DNA from: Leptothrix cholodnii SP-6
GTDB taxonomy: Bacteria > Pseudomonadota > Gammaproteobacteria > Burkholderiales > Burkholderiaceae_C
Assembly: GCF_000019785.1 (NCBI RefSeq)
Contig: NC_010524.1
Coordinates: 1,922,001 to 1,986,000, forward strand
Direction: 5' to 3'
DNA length: 64,000 nt
Shown in pieces: positions 26,286-35,285 of this stretch (position 1 is its first letter; every line of letters begins with the position of its first letter). The notes beneath the pieces are model-generated. The model was not told where the DNA came from, searched no databases, and worked only from the letters and a program-made list of their open reading frames with translations. Made by a program: the position numbers and the translations under genes.

Positions 26286-26426
26286 GGCTTGCGCGGCGTC
26301 TCGGATGGCGGTGTCTTTTTCATTCCGGGCCGCTTGCCGGCAGGGCCGGCCGGGCCGGGCTGGCGCCGGCTGCCGAGGCGGCTACAGTGCGCGCTCAAGC
26401 GACTCCGCGAATCACACAGAACTTCC

Positions 26427-27269
26427 ATGCTGGCCTACCGACACGCCTTTCACGCTGGCAACCATGCCGATGTCCTCAAGCACCTGGTGCTGGTGCAGGT
26501 GCTGCAATACATGGCGTCCAAGGACAAACCCTTTCGCCTGATCGACACCCATGCCGGCGGCGGCGGCTACGCGCTGCACAGCTCGCAGTCGCAGAAGAAG
26601 GGCGAATACCTGCAGGGCATCTCGCGCATCTGGGGGGCCGGTGATGCCCCGCCGGCGGTGGCCGACTACCTGCGTCTGGTGCGCCGCTTCAACCCCGACG
26701 GCCAGCTCAATCTCTATCCGGGCTCGCCGGCGCTGTCGCAGATGCTGCTGCGCCGTGGCGATCAGCTGCGGCTGTTCGAACTGCATCCCACCGAGTTCAA
26801 GATCCTGACCGAGAACACCCGGCCCGGCCGCCAGGTGCAGCTGGCGCAGGTCGACGGCTTCGCAGCCCTGCGCGGCCAGGTGCCGCCGTCGATGCGCCGC
26901 GGCGTGGTGCTGATGGATCCGTCGTACGAACTGGTGTCCGATTACGCCAAGGTGATCGACAGCCTGCGCGACGCGCTGCAGCGCTTTGCCGAAGGCGTCT
27001 ACGTGGTCTGGTACCCGCAGGTCAGCCGGGTCGAGTCGATCCAGATCGCGCGCCGCCTGCAGGCCACGGCGCCCAAGGGCTGGCTGCATGTGCGGCTCAA
27101 TGTGCAGCAGCCCGACGCGCAAGGATTCGGGCTCACCGGCAGCGGCGTGTTCGTGATCAACCCGCCGTACACCTTGCATGCGCAACTGGCGGCCTGCATG
27201 CCGTGGCTGACACAGAAGCTCGGTCAGTTCGAGGGCGCCAACCATCTGCTGGAGCACCACGCCGTCTGA
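26427..27269 (+). CDS. rlmJ: 23S rRNA (adenine(2030)-N6)-methyltransferase RlmJ
   Basis: A 280-residue SAM-dependent methyltransferase that modifies A2030 of 23S rRNA. The N-terminus MLAYRHAFHAGNHADVLKH is diagnostic for the family, followed by the SAM-binding stretch FRLIDTHAGGGGYAL. The catalytic motif IV reads MDPSYE, where DPPYE is usual: the second Pro is Ser. GVFVINPPYTL near the C-terminus is also conserved. Length matches the E. coli enzyme. Confidence 0.95.
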   Translation: MLAYRHAFHAGNHADVLKHLVLVQVLQYMASKDKPFRLIDTHAGGGGYALHSSQSQKKGEYLQGISRIWGAGDAPPAVADYLRLVRRFNPDGQLNLYPGSPALSQMLLRRGDQLRLFELHPTEFKILTENTRPGRQVQLAQVDGFAALRGQVPPSMRRGVVLMDPSYELVSDYAKVIDSLRDALQRFAEGVYVVWYPQVSRVESIQIARRLQATAPKGWLHVRLNVQQPDAQGFGLTGSGVFVINPPYTLHAQLAACMPWLTQKLGQFEGANHLLEHHAV

Positions 27270-27281
27270 CCGGGGGGTGTC

Positions 27282-27306
27282 GCCCAGGCAGGGTGACTGC
27301 CTGGGC
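27282..27306 (+). terminator. Strong stem-loop after rlmJ
   Basis: GCCCAGGCAG and CTGCCTGGGC form a perfect 10-bp stem with a GGTGA loop, 12 bases past the rlmJ stop. There is no T-run, so termination would be of the non-canonical kind. A near copy (GCCC-G-GGCAGGG...GCCTGGG) lies at 47290-47314 after another plus-strand gene. Confidence 0.5.
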
Positions 27307-27797
27307 GCCTACCTTGTCGACGTGATGAACACGTGGAAAGAGCCGTCTGTCGCACCCAGCAACTTGGCCATTTCTTCGTGGTCACCTCATCGTCCGGTGG
27401 CATGCATTCAACGGGCTTGGACTCAACAGAACGCTTGTTCGGATGAACCTGTTTGCATGCCGACTGATGTCTGGCATCCGTGGGATACCGTCCCATGAAT
27501 GTATTGCAGGACGTGTGCCAACGGTGAAGTGGTACGCAGGGGTTTTCCCGGAAATGAAATAATCCGTTGCGAAACAAGCACTTAAGCGCAAAGTAAGGTG
27601 AACTCAAGCTGAGGCATCCACTTGGATCGGGGATGGCTTGAGTGAAATAACCCAGGGTCTGCGTGCGATGCCCCAATCGAGGGCTGAACGTGAACGGGTG
27701 CGGGATTGTTTCGCATCGAAACTGATTGCTATTGGTGCATGGCTGACGATGGCGATGCTCTATGGCGCCGCGGTTCGGCGGTGCAAAGCCGGGCGGT
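27307..27797. other. 491-bp convergent gap with structured, lower-GC DNA
   Basis: This stretch lies between two convergent genes yet is long and clearly less GC-rich. It has a 13-bp stem with a bulge at 27602-27643 (ACTCAAGC...CATCC pairing with GGATGGCTTGAGT). On the minus strand a short frame, 27371-27309, encodes MAKLLGATDGSFHVFITSTR with AGGTGA upstream. The preceding bases in another frame read like coding sequence (VHPNKRSVESKPVECMPPDD). This could be a frameshifted gene remnant, a small protein gene or an RNA. Nothing can be named. Confidence 0.4.
27602..27643. repeat. Long imperfect hairpin in the rlmJ/WD40-gene gap
   Basis: ACTCAAGC (27602-27609) pairs with GCTTGAGT (27636-27643) and CATCC (27615-27619) with GGATG (27631-27635), leaving a 5-nt bulge and an 11-nt loop. 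It could be a bidirectional transcription end, though no U-run follows, or part of an RNA. Confidence 0.4.
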
Positions 27798-30700
27798 TCA
27801 GCGTTCTGCGGGGCTCGGTGGTGCCGCGGCCGGCCGTTGCAGGCGTTCCAGCCGTTGCGCCATCCAGGCCGACAGCCGCGCCGGATCGGCTGCGCTGCGG
27901 CCCAGATCCCAGATGGCGGCGCTGCCGTCTTCGCTGGCGGTGGCCAGGCGCTGGCCGTCCGGGCTGAAGGCGGCGTTCCAGATCCAGTCGGCATGCGCGT
28001 ACTCGCCGACTGCGGCGCCGTCTGCGGCGCGCCAGAGCCGGGCGTGGCCGTCGTCGCTGGTGGTGACGATCAGGCGGCCGTCGGCGCTGTAGATCGCCAG
28101 CCGGGCGATGTCGGTTCGGCCGGCCGGCAGGGTGAACAGCGCCTTGCCGCTGGCCACGTCCCAGACCCGCGCGCTGCGGTCCTGGCTGGCGCTGACGAGC
28201 CGGTGGCCGTCCGGGCTGAAGTGCGCGCTCATCACGATGTCGTCGTGGCCCTCGAGCGTGCGCAGCAAGGCGCCGGTGTCGACCTGCCAGATGCGCACGC
28301 GCTGGTCGTCGCCCGCCGTGGCCGCGAGCCGCCCGTCGGCGCTGAAGCTGGCCATGCGCAGCCGTTCGCCATCGCGGCTGTGCGCCAGCGGCCGGACCAG
28401 CCGGCCGTCGGGCAGCGACCAGATCCGGGCGCTGCCGTCGGCGCTGGCGGTCAGCACCCGGCGGTTGTCGGCGCTGAAGACGGCCGAGTTGACCGCGCCC
28501 TGGTGCCCGCGCAGCGCGATCGGCGGGGCCGATCCGCCGGCGCGCCAGAGCAGCGCCTGGTCGTCGTCGCCGGCCGAGACCAGCCATTGGCCGTCCGGGC
28601 TGAACGCCACCATGTTCACGGTGGCCCGGTGACCGGGGCCGGCAAGCGGCCGCCGCTCGCCGGTGCGGGCGTCGAACCCTTGCACCGTCGACAGGCCGTC
28701 GTCCGCATCGGCCTTGCGGGCGACGGCCGCCCATCGGCCGTCGGCACTCAGCGCGACGGCCGTGATCTCGGGGGGTGGCCGGGACGGGCCGGGTGCCGCG
28801 CTGGCGCGGGTCTTCGTGCCTGCGGCCGATGGCGTGCCGCCGCTGTCCAGCTGCAGCGTGATCGCCGGCTCGGCCCGGCCGGGCGAGTGGATCTGCGCCA
28901 CGCCGTCTTCACCGGCCAGCAGCAGGCGCTGGCCGTCGGCGCTCCACGCCAGGTCGTTGACGGCCCGCTGGCCGGGGCGCAACCGGGCCAGCAGCGAGCC
29001 CGGTCGCAGGCTCCAGAGCCGCGCGCTGCGGTCGTTGCCGGCGGTCAGCGCCAACATCGTGCGGCTGTCGACCGCCACCGCCGTCACCGCCTGTCGATGG
29101 CCGAGCAGGGTCAGGACCTGGCCGTCGGGGGCGATCGGGTTGACCCGCGTGACGCCGGCATCGTCGCTGCTCAGCACCTGGTCGCTGCCGACGAACTGCA
29201 CCGCGTTGATCCAGCCGCGCGGGTGCTGCCAGCGGCGCTGCGGGCGGCCGTCGCTGCTGCGCCAGAGTCGCACCGCGCCGTCGCCGCCGCCGGTCACGAC
29301 ACGCGCGCCGCGGTCGTCGAACGCGGCGCTGCGCACCGAGGTGGCGTGGCCGCGCAGCACCTGCCGCGGCCGGGCGTCGCGGGTCGACCAGATGCGGGCG
29401 GTGGCGTCGTCGCTGGCGCTGACCAGCGATCGGCCGTCGGGGCTGAAGGCGACGCTGCGGATCCAGTCGCGGTGGCCGGCCAGGCGGGCGGCGAGCCGGC
29501 CGCTGCGCACGTTCCACAGGCGCACGTCGCCGTCGTTGCCGCCGCTGGCGAGCTGGCGACCATCGGGGCTGAAGGCGAGGCAGCGCACCCAGTGCTTGTG
29601 GCCTTCGAGTACGTGCAGCAGCCGGCCGTCGGTGCCGCGCCAGAGGCGGGCGGCGCCGTCCTGGCTGGCGGTGGCGATCAGGTTGCCGTCGGGGCTGAAG
29701 GCGGCAGCCATCAGGCGATCGCCGTGGCCCTGCAGCGTGAGCAGCGGCTCGCCGGTCCGGCTGTCCCAGAGGCGCGCCGTGCGGTCGTGGCCGGCGCTCA
29801 GCACGCGCTGGCCGTCGGGGCTGAACGACACCGCGATCACCGGGCCGGCATGGCCGCGCAGTTCGGCCGCCTGCCGGCCGTCGGGCAGGTGCCACAGCCG
29901 CACGCTGCCGTCGTGACTGGCGGTGGCGGCCAAGGTGCCGGCGGGGTTCAGCGCCACCTGATCGACGACGTCGGTGTGGCCGAGCAGCGCGGCCAGCGCC
30001 TGATGCTGTTCGGCCGCGGCAAAGGCCGCCCACAGCGACACCGGCGTCACGCGCGTCGCCAGCGCCTGGTGCGTCAGGGCCAGCGCGCGATCCGGGTCGC
30101 CGGCATCGTTTGCAGCGGCGGCATCGGCGGCCAGAGTCGCAGCCTGCGCGTCGGCGGTGGCCCGCCTGGCCCGCTCGGTCGCCTGTTCGGCCTGCTGTCG
30201 GCCGGCATCGGCCTCGACCCGCGCCTGCCGGGCGGCGGCGGTGGCCTGCTCGGCGCGCAGCCAGAGCGCGGCAAAACCGGCTGTCACCAGCAGGCTGGCC
30301 GCCAGTGCGCCGGCCCAGATGCGGTTGGCCGGGGTCCAGAAGGTGGGGCGGTGCTTGCGCAGCCACGGCCGGCCGAACAGCTCGCGGTAGACGCCGTTGC
30401 GCAGCACCAGCTGTTCGTCCACCCGCTTGACGATGCCGCACAGGCGCAGCCGGTTGTGCACCGGCGAGGCGTCGATGCTGGCCACGCGGCGCCCGGCCAG
30501 CACCTGCGCGTAGGTGGCGAACAGATCGGCCTTCAGCTCGGCCGGCGACTCCGTCATGTAGCGCGCCACCGACTGGAAGTGCGGATCCGCCCAGCCGCTG
30601 TCCGACAGCAGCCCGCCTGCCACCACGCCGTCCACGTGCTCGGCGGCGGATGGCGGGTTCGCACCCGGCGCCGCGGCCAGCAGTGCACACAGCCGCTGCG

Positions 30701-31442
30701 TCAGATAGGGCTGGCCGCCGGTCCAGCGCAGCACGTCGGCCAGCGCGGCGTCGGTGTCCGCCACGCCGGGCCCGATGCGCTCGACCAGCTGGCGCGCCTC
30801 GGCGGCGTTGAAATCCGCCAGCTCGATGCGCTGGCCGATGTTGAACGGCGTGCGTGCCGGGTCGCGGATCAGCTCGGTGGGGGTGGCCACGCCGGCCAGC
30901 ACGAACGACAGCCGCGCCAGCGCCGGCTGCTCGGCGCGGGCGTTGTGCAGGTGTCGGATGGCGGCGTAGAAGTCGTCGGTGAAATCGAGCTTGAGGGTCG
31001 AGTCGATCTCGTCGATCAGGATCACCACCGGCCCGCTCAGCTCGGCCAGCACCACCTCGATCAGGTAGCGGATGAAACGCTGCACGATCGGCTGCGGCGC
31101 GGCCTCGGCCCACCAGTCGAACAGGTCGGTCTGCGGCATGCAGGCCCGCTCGACCTCGGCCAGCACGCCCGCGTACCAGGTTTCCTGCGTCACGCCCTGG
31201 GTGCCGATGGCGGTCAGGTCGACCATCGCCACCGTCACGCCGCGCTCGCGCAGCTGCTCGATGGTGCGCGCCAGCAGGCTCGACTTGCCCATCTGCCGCG
31301 ACGACAGCACGTAGGCGAACCGACCCGCCAGGCAGGCCTGCAGCAGCTCGTCGTCGGCGGCGCGGCGCACGTAGCTCGGATTGTCCGGCGCCAGCGTGCC
31401 GCCGGTGACGAAGCGGAAACCCGCCGCGACGGCCTCAGTCAT
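27798..31442 (-). CDS. STAND-type NTPase with transmembrane helix and WD40 propellers
   Basis: A 1214-residue protein. Residues about 10-360 form an AAA-like/STAND ATPase (PF14516 type): Walker A SSRQMGKSS with Lys53, Walker B VVILIDEID with D144-E145, sensor region FVLAGVATPTELI, and a winged-helix-like end. One transmembrane helix lies at 375-396, then a coiled coil rich in Ala/Arg/Glu. From about 480 to 1190 there are about 16 WD40 repeats, most with the GH...SPDGxxLxSAxxDxxxRLW pattern; one linker at about the ninth-tenth repeat is Pro/Ser-rich. That is enough for two propellers. Overlaps the 3' end of the TIR gene by eight bases. Likely role: a signalling ATPase whose propellers sense or scaffold a ligand, as in NLR-like systems. 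Confidence 0.88.
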   Translation of the reverse strand: MTEAVAAGFRFVTGGTLAPDNPSYVRRAADDELLQACLAGRFAYVLSSRQMGKSSLLARTIEQLRERGVTVAMVDLTAIGTQGVTQETWYAGVLAEVERACMPQTDLFDWWAEAAPQPIVQRFIRYLIEVVLAELSGPVVILIDEIDSTLKLDFTDDFYAAIRHLHNARAEQPALARLSFVLAGVATPTELIRDPARTPFNIGQRIELADFNAAEARQLVERIGPGVADTDAALADVLRWTGGQPYLTQRLCALLAAAPGANPPSAAEHVDGVVAGGLLSDSGWADPHFQSVARYMTESPAELKADLFATYAQVLAGRRVASIDASPVHNRLRLCGIVKRVDEQLVLRNGVYRELFGRPWLRKHRPTFWTPANRIWAGALAASLLVTAGFAALWLRAEQATAAARQARVEADAGRQQAEQATERARRATADAQAATLAADAAAANDAGDPDRALALTHQALATRVTPVSLWAAFAAAEQHQALAALLGHTDVVDQVALNPAGTLAATASHDGSVRLWHLPDGRQAAELRGHAGPVIAVSFSPDGQRVLSAGHDRTARLWDSRTGEPLLTLQGHGDRLMAAAFSPDGNLIATASQDGAARLWRGTDGRLLHVLEGHKHWVRCLAFSPDGRQLASGGNDGDVRLWNVRSGRLAARLAGHRDWIRSVAFSPDGRSLVSASDDATARIWSTRDARPRQVLRGHATSVRSAAFDDRGARVVTGGGDGAVRLWRSSDGRPQRRWQHPRGWINAVQFVGSDQVLSSDDAGVTRVNPIAPDGQVLTLLGHRQAVTAVAVDSRTMLALTAGNDRSARLWSLRPGSLLARLRPGQRAVNDLAWSADGQRLLLAGEDGVAQIHSPGRAEPAITLQLDSGGTPSAAGTKTRASAAPGPSRPPPEITAVALSADGRWAAVARKADADDGLSTVQGFDARTGERRPLAGPGHRATVNMVAFSPDGQWLVSAGDDDQALLWRAGGSAPPIALRGHQGAVNSAVFSADNRRVLTASADGSARIWSLPDGRLVRPLAHSRDGERLRMASFSADGRLAATAGDDQRVRIWQVDTGALLRTLEGHDDIVMSAHFSPDGHRLVSASQDRSARVWDVASGKALFTLPAGRTDIARLAIYSADGRLIVTTSDDGHARLWRAADGAAVGEYAHADWIWNAAFSPDGQRLATASEDGSAAIWDLGRSAADPARLSAWMAQRLERLQRPAAAPPSPAER

Positions 31443-32937
31443 GCAGCGCCCGGCGCAGGTAGCGGTCGTAGAGCTGGTTGCGCGCGACCAGCCGCCCGTC
31501 TTGTTCGACGAACAGCCCGCCGGCGATCAGCCGCTCGCGCGCACGGCCGTCGAGCCGGTCGCCCGACAGTGCCGAGCGGATCGCCGAGCCGAGATCGGCC
31601 TTGAGAATCAGCCGCGTCAGCAGCGCGCGCAGGTGGTCGCCGAACGGGCCGGTCTCCGAGCAGGCATCGGCGATCAGGGTGTCGAAGCTCGAACGGCCGG
31701 TGCCGATCAGGTAGAAGGCCTTGCGCGTCAGGTAGGGGTGGCCGCCCAGCAGCTGGTAGAGCGTCTCCAGCTGCGGCCGGCTCAGGTGCGCGTCGTGGCT
31801 CTGGTTGATCTTTTCGGTGTCGGCCAGCTCGAAGTCGGCCAGCTTGACCGGCGTGCCGACGTTGAACGGCGACTGCGCCAGGTCGGCGATCAGCAGCGCC
31901 GGTTCGGTCGAGATCGCCATCGCCAGCGCGAAGTTCTTCCACGGCCCCGGGCGGGCGCGGCTGCCGTGCCAGCTGCGCAGCATGCCGAAGAAGTCCATGC
32001 TCGCGCCCGACGCCAGCAACTCGTCGGCGTCGTCGAGCAGCAGCAGCAGGCCGGCGTCGCCGCAGGCCGGCAGGATGCGGCGCTCCATGAAGCGGCCGCA
32101 TTTCTGCGTCGCGCCCAGCGGCACGCCCCAGTACTTGTCGAGTTGCGGTTCGAGCTGCAGGGCGTCCTCGATGCTGAAGGCGAACTGGTAGTAGAGCTGC
32201 GCCGGGTCGTTCAGCACCGCGTCCTCGAAGCCCTGGAAATCGATGAACGCCGCCTTCTTGCCCGCCTGCACGCCGCGTTCGAGCACCCGCCCGAGCATCG
32301 AGCTCTTGCCGGTCTGGCGCGCCGCCTGGATCGTCAGCGTGTAGCCCGGCTGGGTCTGCTCGGCGGCCAGCACGCGGTCGCCGTCGCGCTCGATGTAGAA
32401 AGGTGACGCCGCCTCGAGCACCTGCTCGGGCAGCTCCAGCACCGCGCGCGGGTTGGCCGCGGGCATCGGCCGGTCGCAGGGCAGCTCGCCGCCGGCCAGC
32501 ACCGGGGCGGGCAGGGCATCGCCGCCGATGGCCGCCGACAGCTGCACCAGCAGTTCGTCGTCGTCGGCCGGGCTGCGCCAGAGCGCGTAGTTGAGCCGGT
32601 TGAGGATGGCGCCCAGGTCGTAGGGCAGGCTGCCCTCGTAGACCACCCGCACCGGCAGGATCGACGGCTTGCCGCTGCTCTTGCGGGCATGTTCGGCCAG
32701 CCGCACCTCCTCGGCCACCATCTGGCTCTCGATCGAGTGCTCCGACAGCAGCAGGATCAGGAAATCGGCCGCCTCCACCTCGCGCTGGATGCGCATCACC
32801 CAGTCTTCACCGAGCAGGATCTCGGCGTCGAGGAACACCTCGTGGCCGGCCTTGCCGAGGCTGTCGTACAGCCGGTGCGCCAGCGGTTGATCGAGCGCGG
32901 TGTTGCGCTTGTAGCTGATGAAAACGCGCTTGGACAT
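31435..32937 (-). CDS. TIR-domain STAND-like NTPase
   Basis: A 500-residue protein. Residues 1-135 are a TIR domain: KRVFISYKRN, GHEVFLDAEILLGEDW, then ILLLSEHSIESQMVAEEV, where E77 sits at the position of the catalytic Glu of TIR NADases; the usual Trp next to it is Met73. Residues about 165-490 are an AAA-like ATPase of the same family as the next gene: Walker A AARQTGKSS with Lys211, Walker B LLLLLDDADELL. Shared features include the segment QSPFNVGTPVKLADFELAD, matching TPFNIGQRIELADF in the partner, and GGHPYLTRKAFYLI versus GGQPYLTQRLCALL. The two genes therefore arose from a common ATPase and are co-transcribed. TIR activity (NAD+ cleavage or signal synthesis) would be released on ATPase activation; this is inference. 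Confidence 0.9.
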   Translation of the reverse strand: MSKRVFISYKRNTALDQPLAHRLYDSLGKAGHEVFLDAEILLGEDWVMRIQREVEAADFLILLLSEHSIESQMVAEEVRLAEHARKSSGKPSILPVRVVYEGSLPYDLGAILNRLNYALWRSPADDDELLVQLSAAIGGDALPAPVLAGGELPCDRPMPAANPRAVLELPEQVLEAASPFYIERDGDRVLAAEQTQPGYTLTIQAARQTGKSSMLGRVLERGVQAGKKAAFIDFQGFEDAVLNDPAQLYYQFAFSIEDALQLEPQLDKYWGVPLGATQKCGRFMERRILPACGDAGLLLLLDDADELLASGASMDFFGMLRSWHGSRARPGPWKNFALAMAISTEPALLIADLAQSPFNVGTPVKLADFELADTEKINQSHDAHLSRPQLETLYQLLGGHPYLTRKAFYLIGTGRSSFDTLIADACSETGPFGDHLRALLTRLILKADLGSAIRSALSGDRLDGRARERLIAGGLFVEQDGRLVARNQLYDRYLRRALHD

Positions 32938-33045
32938 GACGGCCTCCGGCTGACGAAGGCAATTTGTCAGATCGAGAGGCGTTTGGCTACATCAGAAGAA
33001 GGGAAACGGTGGCGGATGCAGACAGGCAGCGTCCGCCACACCGGT

Positions 33046-33915
33046 TCATCGTTTCGTCGCCGCCTGATACAGCGGCATCACGGTCGGCAGCAGGCCCTGG
33101 ATCGTCTGCACCCGCCGGTCGTCGGCCGGGTGGCTGCTCAGGAACTCGGGCGGCGCCGAGCCGCTCTTGGCGCCGCCCATCTTCTGCCACAGGCTGACCC
33201 CGGCGCGCGGGTCGTAACCGGCGCGCGCCATGAGTTCGAGGCCGATGCGGTCGGATTCGGTCTCGTCGTTGCGGCTGAAGCGGGTGGCGATCAGGGATTC
33301 GTAGACGGTGCCGGCGATCTCGGTCGAGGCCTGGCCCAGGCCGAGCACCGCGCTGCCCACGCCGATGGCGGTCTGTGCGGCCATCGCCTGCGACACCTGC
33401 TCGCGCGAATGTTCGCGCAGCGCGTGGGCCATCTCGTGGCCCATCACGACGGCCAGTTCGTCGTCGGTCAGCTTGAGCTGCTGGGCCAGGCCGGTGTAGA
33501 CCATGATCTTGCCGCCGGGCATGCAGAAGGCGTTGACCTGGTCGCTGGTGATGACGTTGGTCTCCCACTTCCAGCCCGGTGCGTCGGCGCGGAACACGCC
33601 GGTGTGCGGCGTCAGGCGGTTGGCGATCGTGGTCACGCGCCTGAGCAGGGCCGGATCCTGGTTCAGCGTGCCGGCGGTGGTGGCCTCGGTCTTGAGCTTG
33701 AGGTAGCCCTGCGCCGCCACCTGTTCGAGCTCGGCGGACGACACCAGCAGCAGTTGCTTGCGGTCACCGCCCACCGCGCCGCGGGTGGTGGTGGATTCGC
33801 AGCCGACAAGCACGGCCAGCGCGGCAACGCAGCACGCGGTGGCGGTCAGGCGTGCGCCGAGGCCGGTCAGCCGTGTGCGGCTCGCGGCGGGGGGTTTCAT
33901 GCGGATTGCGGACAT
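33046..33915 (-). CDS. M48-family zinc metalloprotease lipoprotein
   Basis: A 289-residue periplasmic protease. Lipobox LAVLVGCEST (Cys about 39), then an M48 catalytic domain with HEMAHAL and the downstream glutamate in ETESDRIGLELMARAGYDPRA. Similar to the LoiP/Oma1-like group (GGKIMVYTGLAQQLKLTDDE, PPEFLSSHPADDRRV). These proteases trim misfolded outer-membrane or envelope proteins. Start ATG at 33913-33915; an internal ATG at 33898-33900 is possible. Confidence 0.93.
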   Translation of the reverse strand: MSAIRMKPPAASRTRLTGLGARLTATACCVAALAVLVGCESTTTRGAVGGDRKQLLLVSSAELEQVAAQGYLKLKTEATTAGTLNQDPALLRRVTTIANRLTPHTGVFRADAPGWKWETNVITSDQVNAFCMPGGKIMVYTGLAQQLKLTDDELAVVMGHEMAHALREHSREQVSQAMAAQTAIGVGSAVLGLGQASTEIAGTVYESLIATRFSRNDETESDRIGLELMARAGYDPRAGVSLWQKMGGAKSGSAPPEFLSSHPADDRRVQTIQGLLPTVMPLYQAATKR

Positions 33916-34096
33916 CGTTTTCCCTTTGGGTTGTGTGACGGTGGCGGCGCAGAATCATTGCGCGGCCCTCGTGTGTCGATCTGAAATGCTGCAGGGCCGC
34001 ATCCTGTCGCGCGGTGGGTCGATGTGCAAGCTCGGACCACAATCGCTCACAAAGCCAAGCCTGCGCGCGAGGCTGGTTTGCGTGGAGGCAGTCGTC

Positions 34097-35194
34097 ATGA
34101 CACCACGGCCATCGCCCAGAACCACCGGCGCCTGCGTGGCGCTGGCCACCTTGACGGCCTGCTCGAGCACCGGCGGCCTGATCACGTCGCTCGAAGACCT
34201 GAGCACCGAATCGGTCAAGGAGGGTTTCGTCAAGATCCCGCAGTACCGCGTGGCGTCGATTCCGGGCTGGTTGCCGTTTGCCGATGTGGGCGGCCTGTAT
34301 TTCTACAAGCCGAGCCGCAAGCCCGCGTCGGTCATCGGCCTGAGCCCGGGCGCGAGTTTCGAGCTGGTGAGCGAGATCGCCGGCGACGCATCGAACGACT
34401 GCACCGAGATCTGCCTGGCGGCGATCCGCACGCGGCTGACCCGGCTCGGCAGCCTGGCCGCCGAGCTGGTGCAGGAGCGCGCGGACCTGTCGCTGCTGCA
34501 GGCGCGGCAGGCGGCCGGCGCCGAGCCGCCGGTGTCCGAGGTTCAGATCGATGCAGCCCGGGACACGTACCGCGCCGCCCGCAAATCGTTCGACACCCAT
34601 TACGAGGGCGTGGTCGATGCCGTGCGCAGCAACGGCGTGCTGATCTATCGCTGGGCGACGGACTCGAGTCGCTCGGGCGGTCTGGGCCTCGGCAATCTGT
34701 TCGGTGCGTCCGGCCAGCAGGACGAAACGCGCAACGGCTTTGCGCTCGTCAGCGGGATCCGGACCAAGACGCTGTTCGTCGGCCACGACCTGATCGACGC
34801 CTGGCCGCAACTGAGCAAGGGCTCGCGCTTCAGCAACCGGTTCGAGATCACCACCCACGTGATGCAGGCCCGGCACATCCTGTACGGCCATGTGGCGGAC
34901 GTCAGCCAGTTCGCCCAGGCCAGGCTGAAGGCGTCGTACGAGCAGCTGGCGAATTTTCCGCAGGCCTTGAAGGCGCTCGACGAGATCGAGGTGAGCATGG
35001 CGCTGTCGAAGGTGTCCAACCTGTCGAACATCGGCGTGATGGGCAACATGAAACGCTCCGTCGTGCCGATCCAATGGGATCTGACGGCGCTGCAGAACCG
35101 CTTCGCGTCGGATGACTGGCTGACGTTCTACAGCGTCGAATCCGATTTTTCCGACCTGCTGGAACTGTTGCGTCAGGCCGAGACTGGCCGGTAG
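34097..35194 (+). CDS. Hypothetical lipoprotein
   Basis: A 365-residue predicted lipoprotein: short leader then CVALATLTACSSTGG, with Cys at about 23. GGAGG lies upstream of the ATG at 34097. The mature region is mixed; SIPGWLPFADVGGLYFYKPS near its start, a helical segment rich in Ala/Arg at about 120-180, and VGHDLIDAWPQLSKGSRFSN. I recognise no family. Divergent from the M48 protease gene across 181 bases in which I see no convincing promoter. Confidence 0.75.
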   Translation: MTPRPSPRTTGACVALATLTACSSTGGLITSLEDLSTESVKEGFVKIPQYRVASIPGWLPFADVGGLYFYKPSRKPASVIGLSPGASFELVSEIAGDASNDCTEICLAAIRTRLTRLGSLAAELVQERADLSLLQARQAAGAEPPVSEVQIDAARDTYRAARKSFDTHYEGVVDAVRSNGVLIYRWATDSSRSGGLGLGNLFGASGQQDETRNGFALVSGIRTKTLFVGHDLIDAWPQLSKGSRFSNRFEITTHVMQARHILYGHVADVSQFAQARLKASYEQLANFPQALKALDEIEVSMALSKVSNLSNIGVMGNMKRSVVPIQWDLTALQNRFASDDWLTFYSVESDFSDLLELLRQAETGR

Positions 35195-35212
35195 GGCCTC
35201 CTGGGCGGGATG

Positions 35213-35245
35213 AAAAAAGCGGCGACAACTTCCGTTGTCGCCGCT
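35213..35245 (-). terminator. Rho-independent terminator after the PQQ alcohol dehydrogenase
   Basis: AGCGGCGACAA pairs perfectly with TTGTCGCCGCT (35218-35228, 35235-35245; loop CTTCCG). Read on the minus strand the stem is followed by TTTTTT, so it ends the dehydrogenase transcript. On the plus strand it lies just after the lipoprotein stop and may also act there, less efficiently. Confidence 0.88.
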
Positions 35246-35285
35246 GATTGCTGCGGATTCAGGCCGGTTCACACCGGCGCCGGCA

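Noticed and set aside
27224..27994. Minus-strand frame running through the rlmJ/WD40 gap as a gene
   Set aside because: It overlaps the ends of both real genes, and its protein lacks coherent features; only short parts look protein-like.
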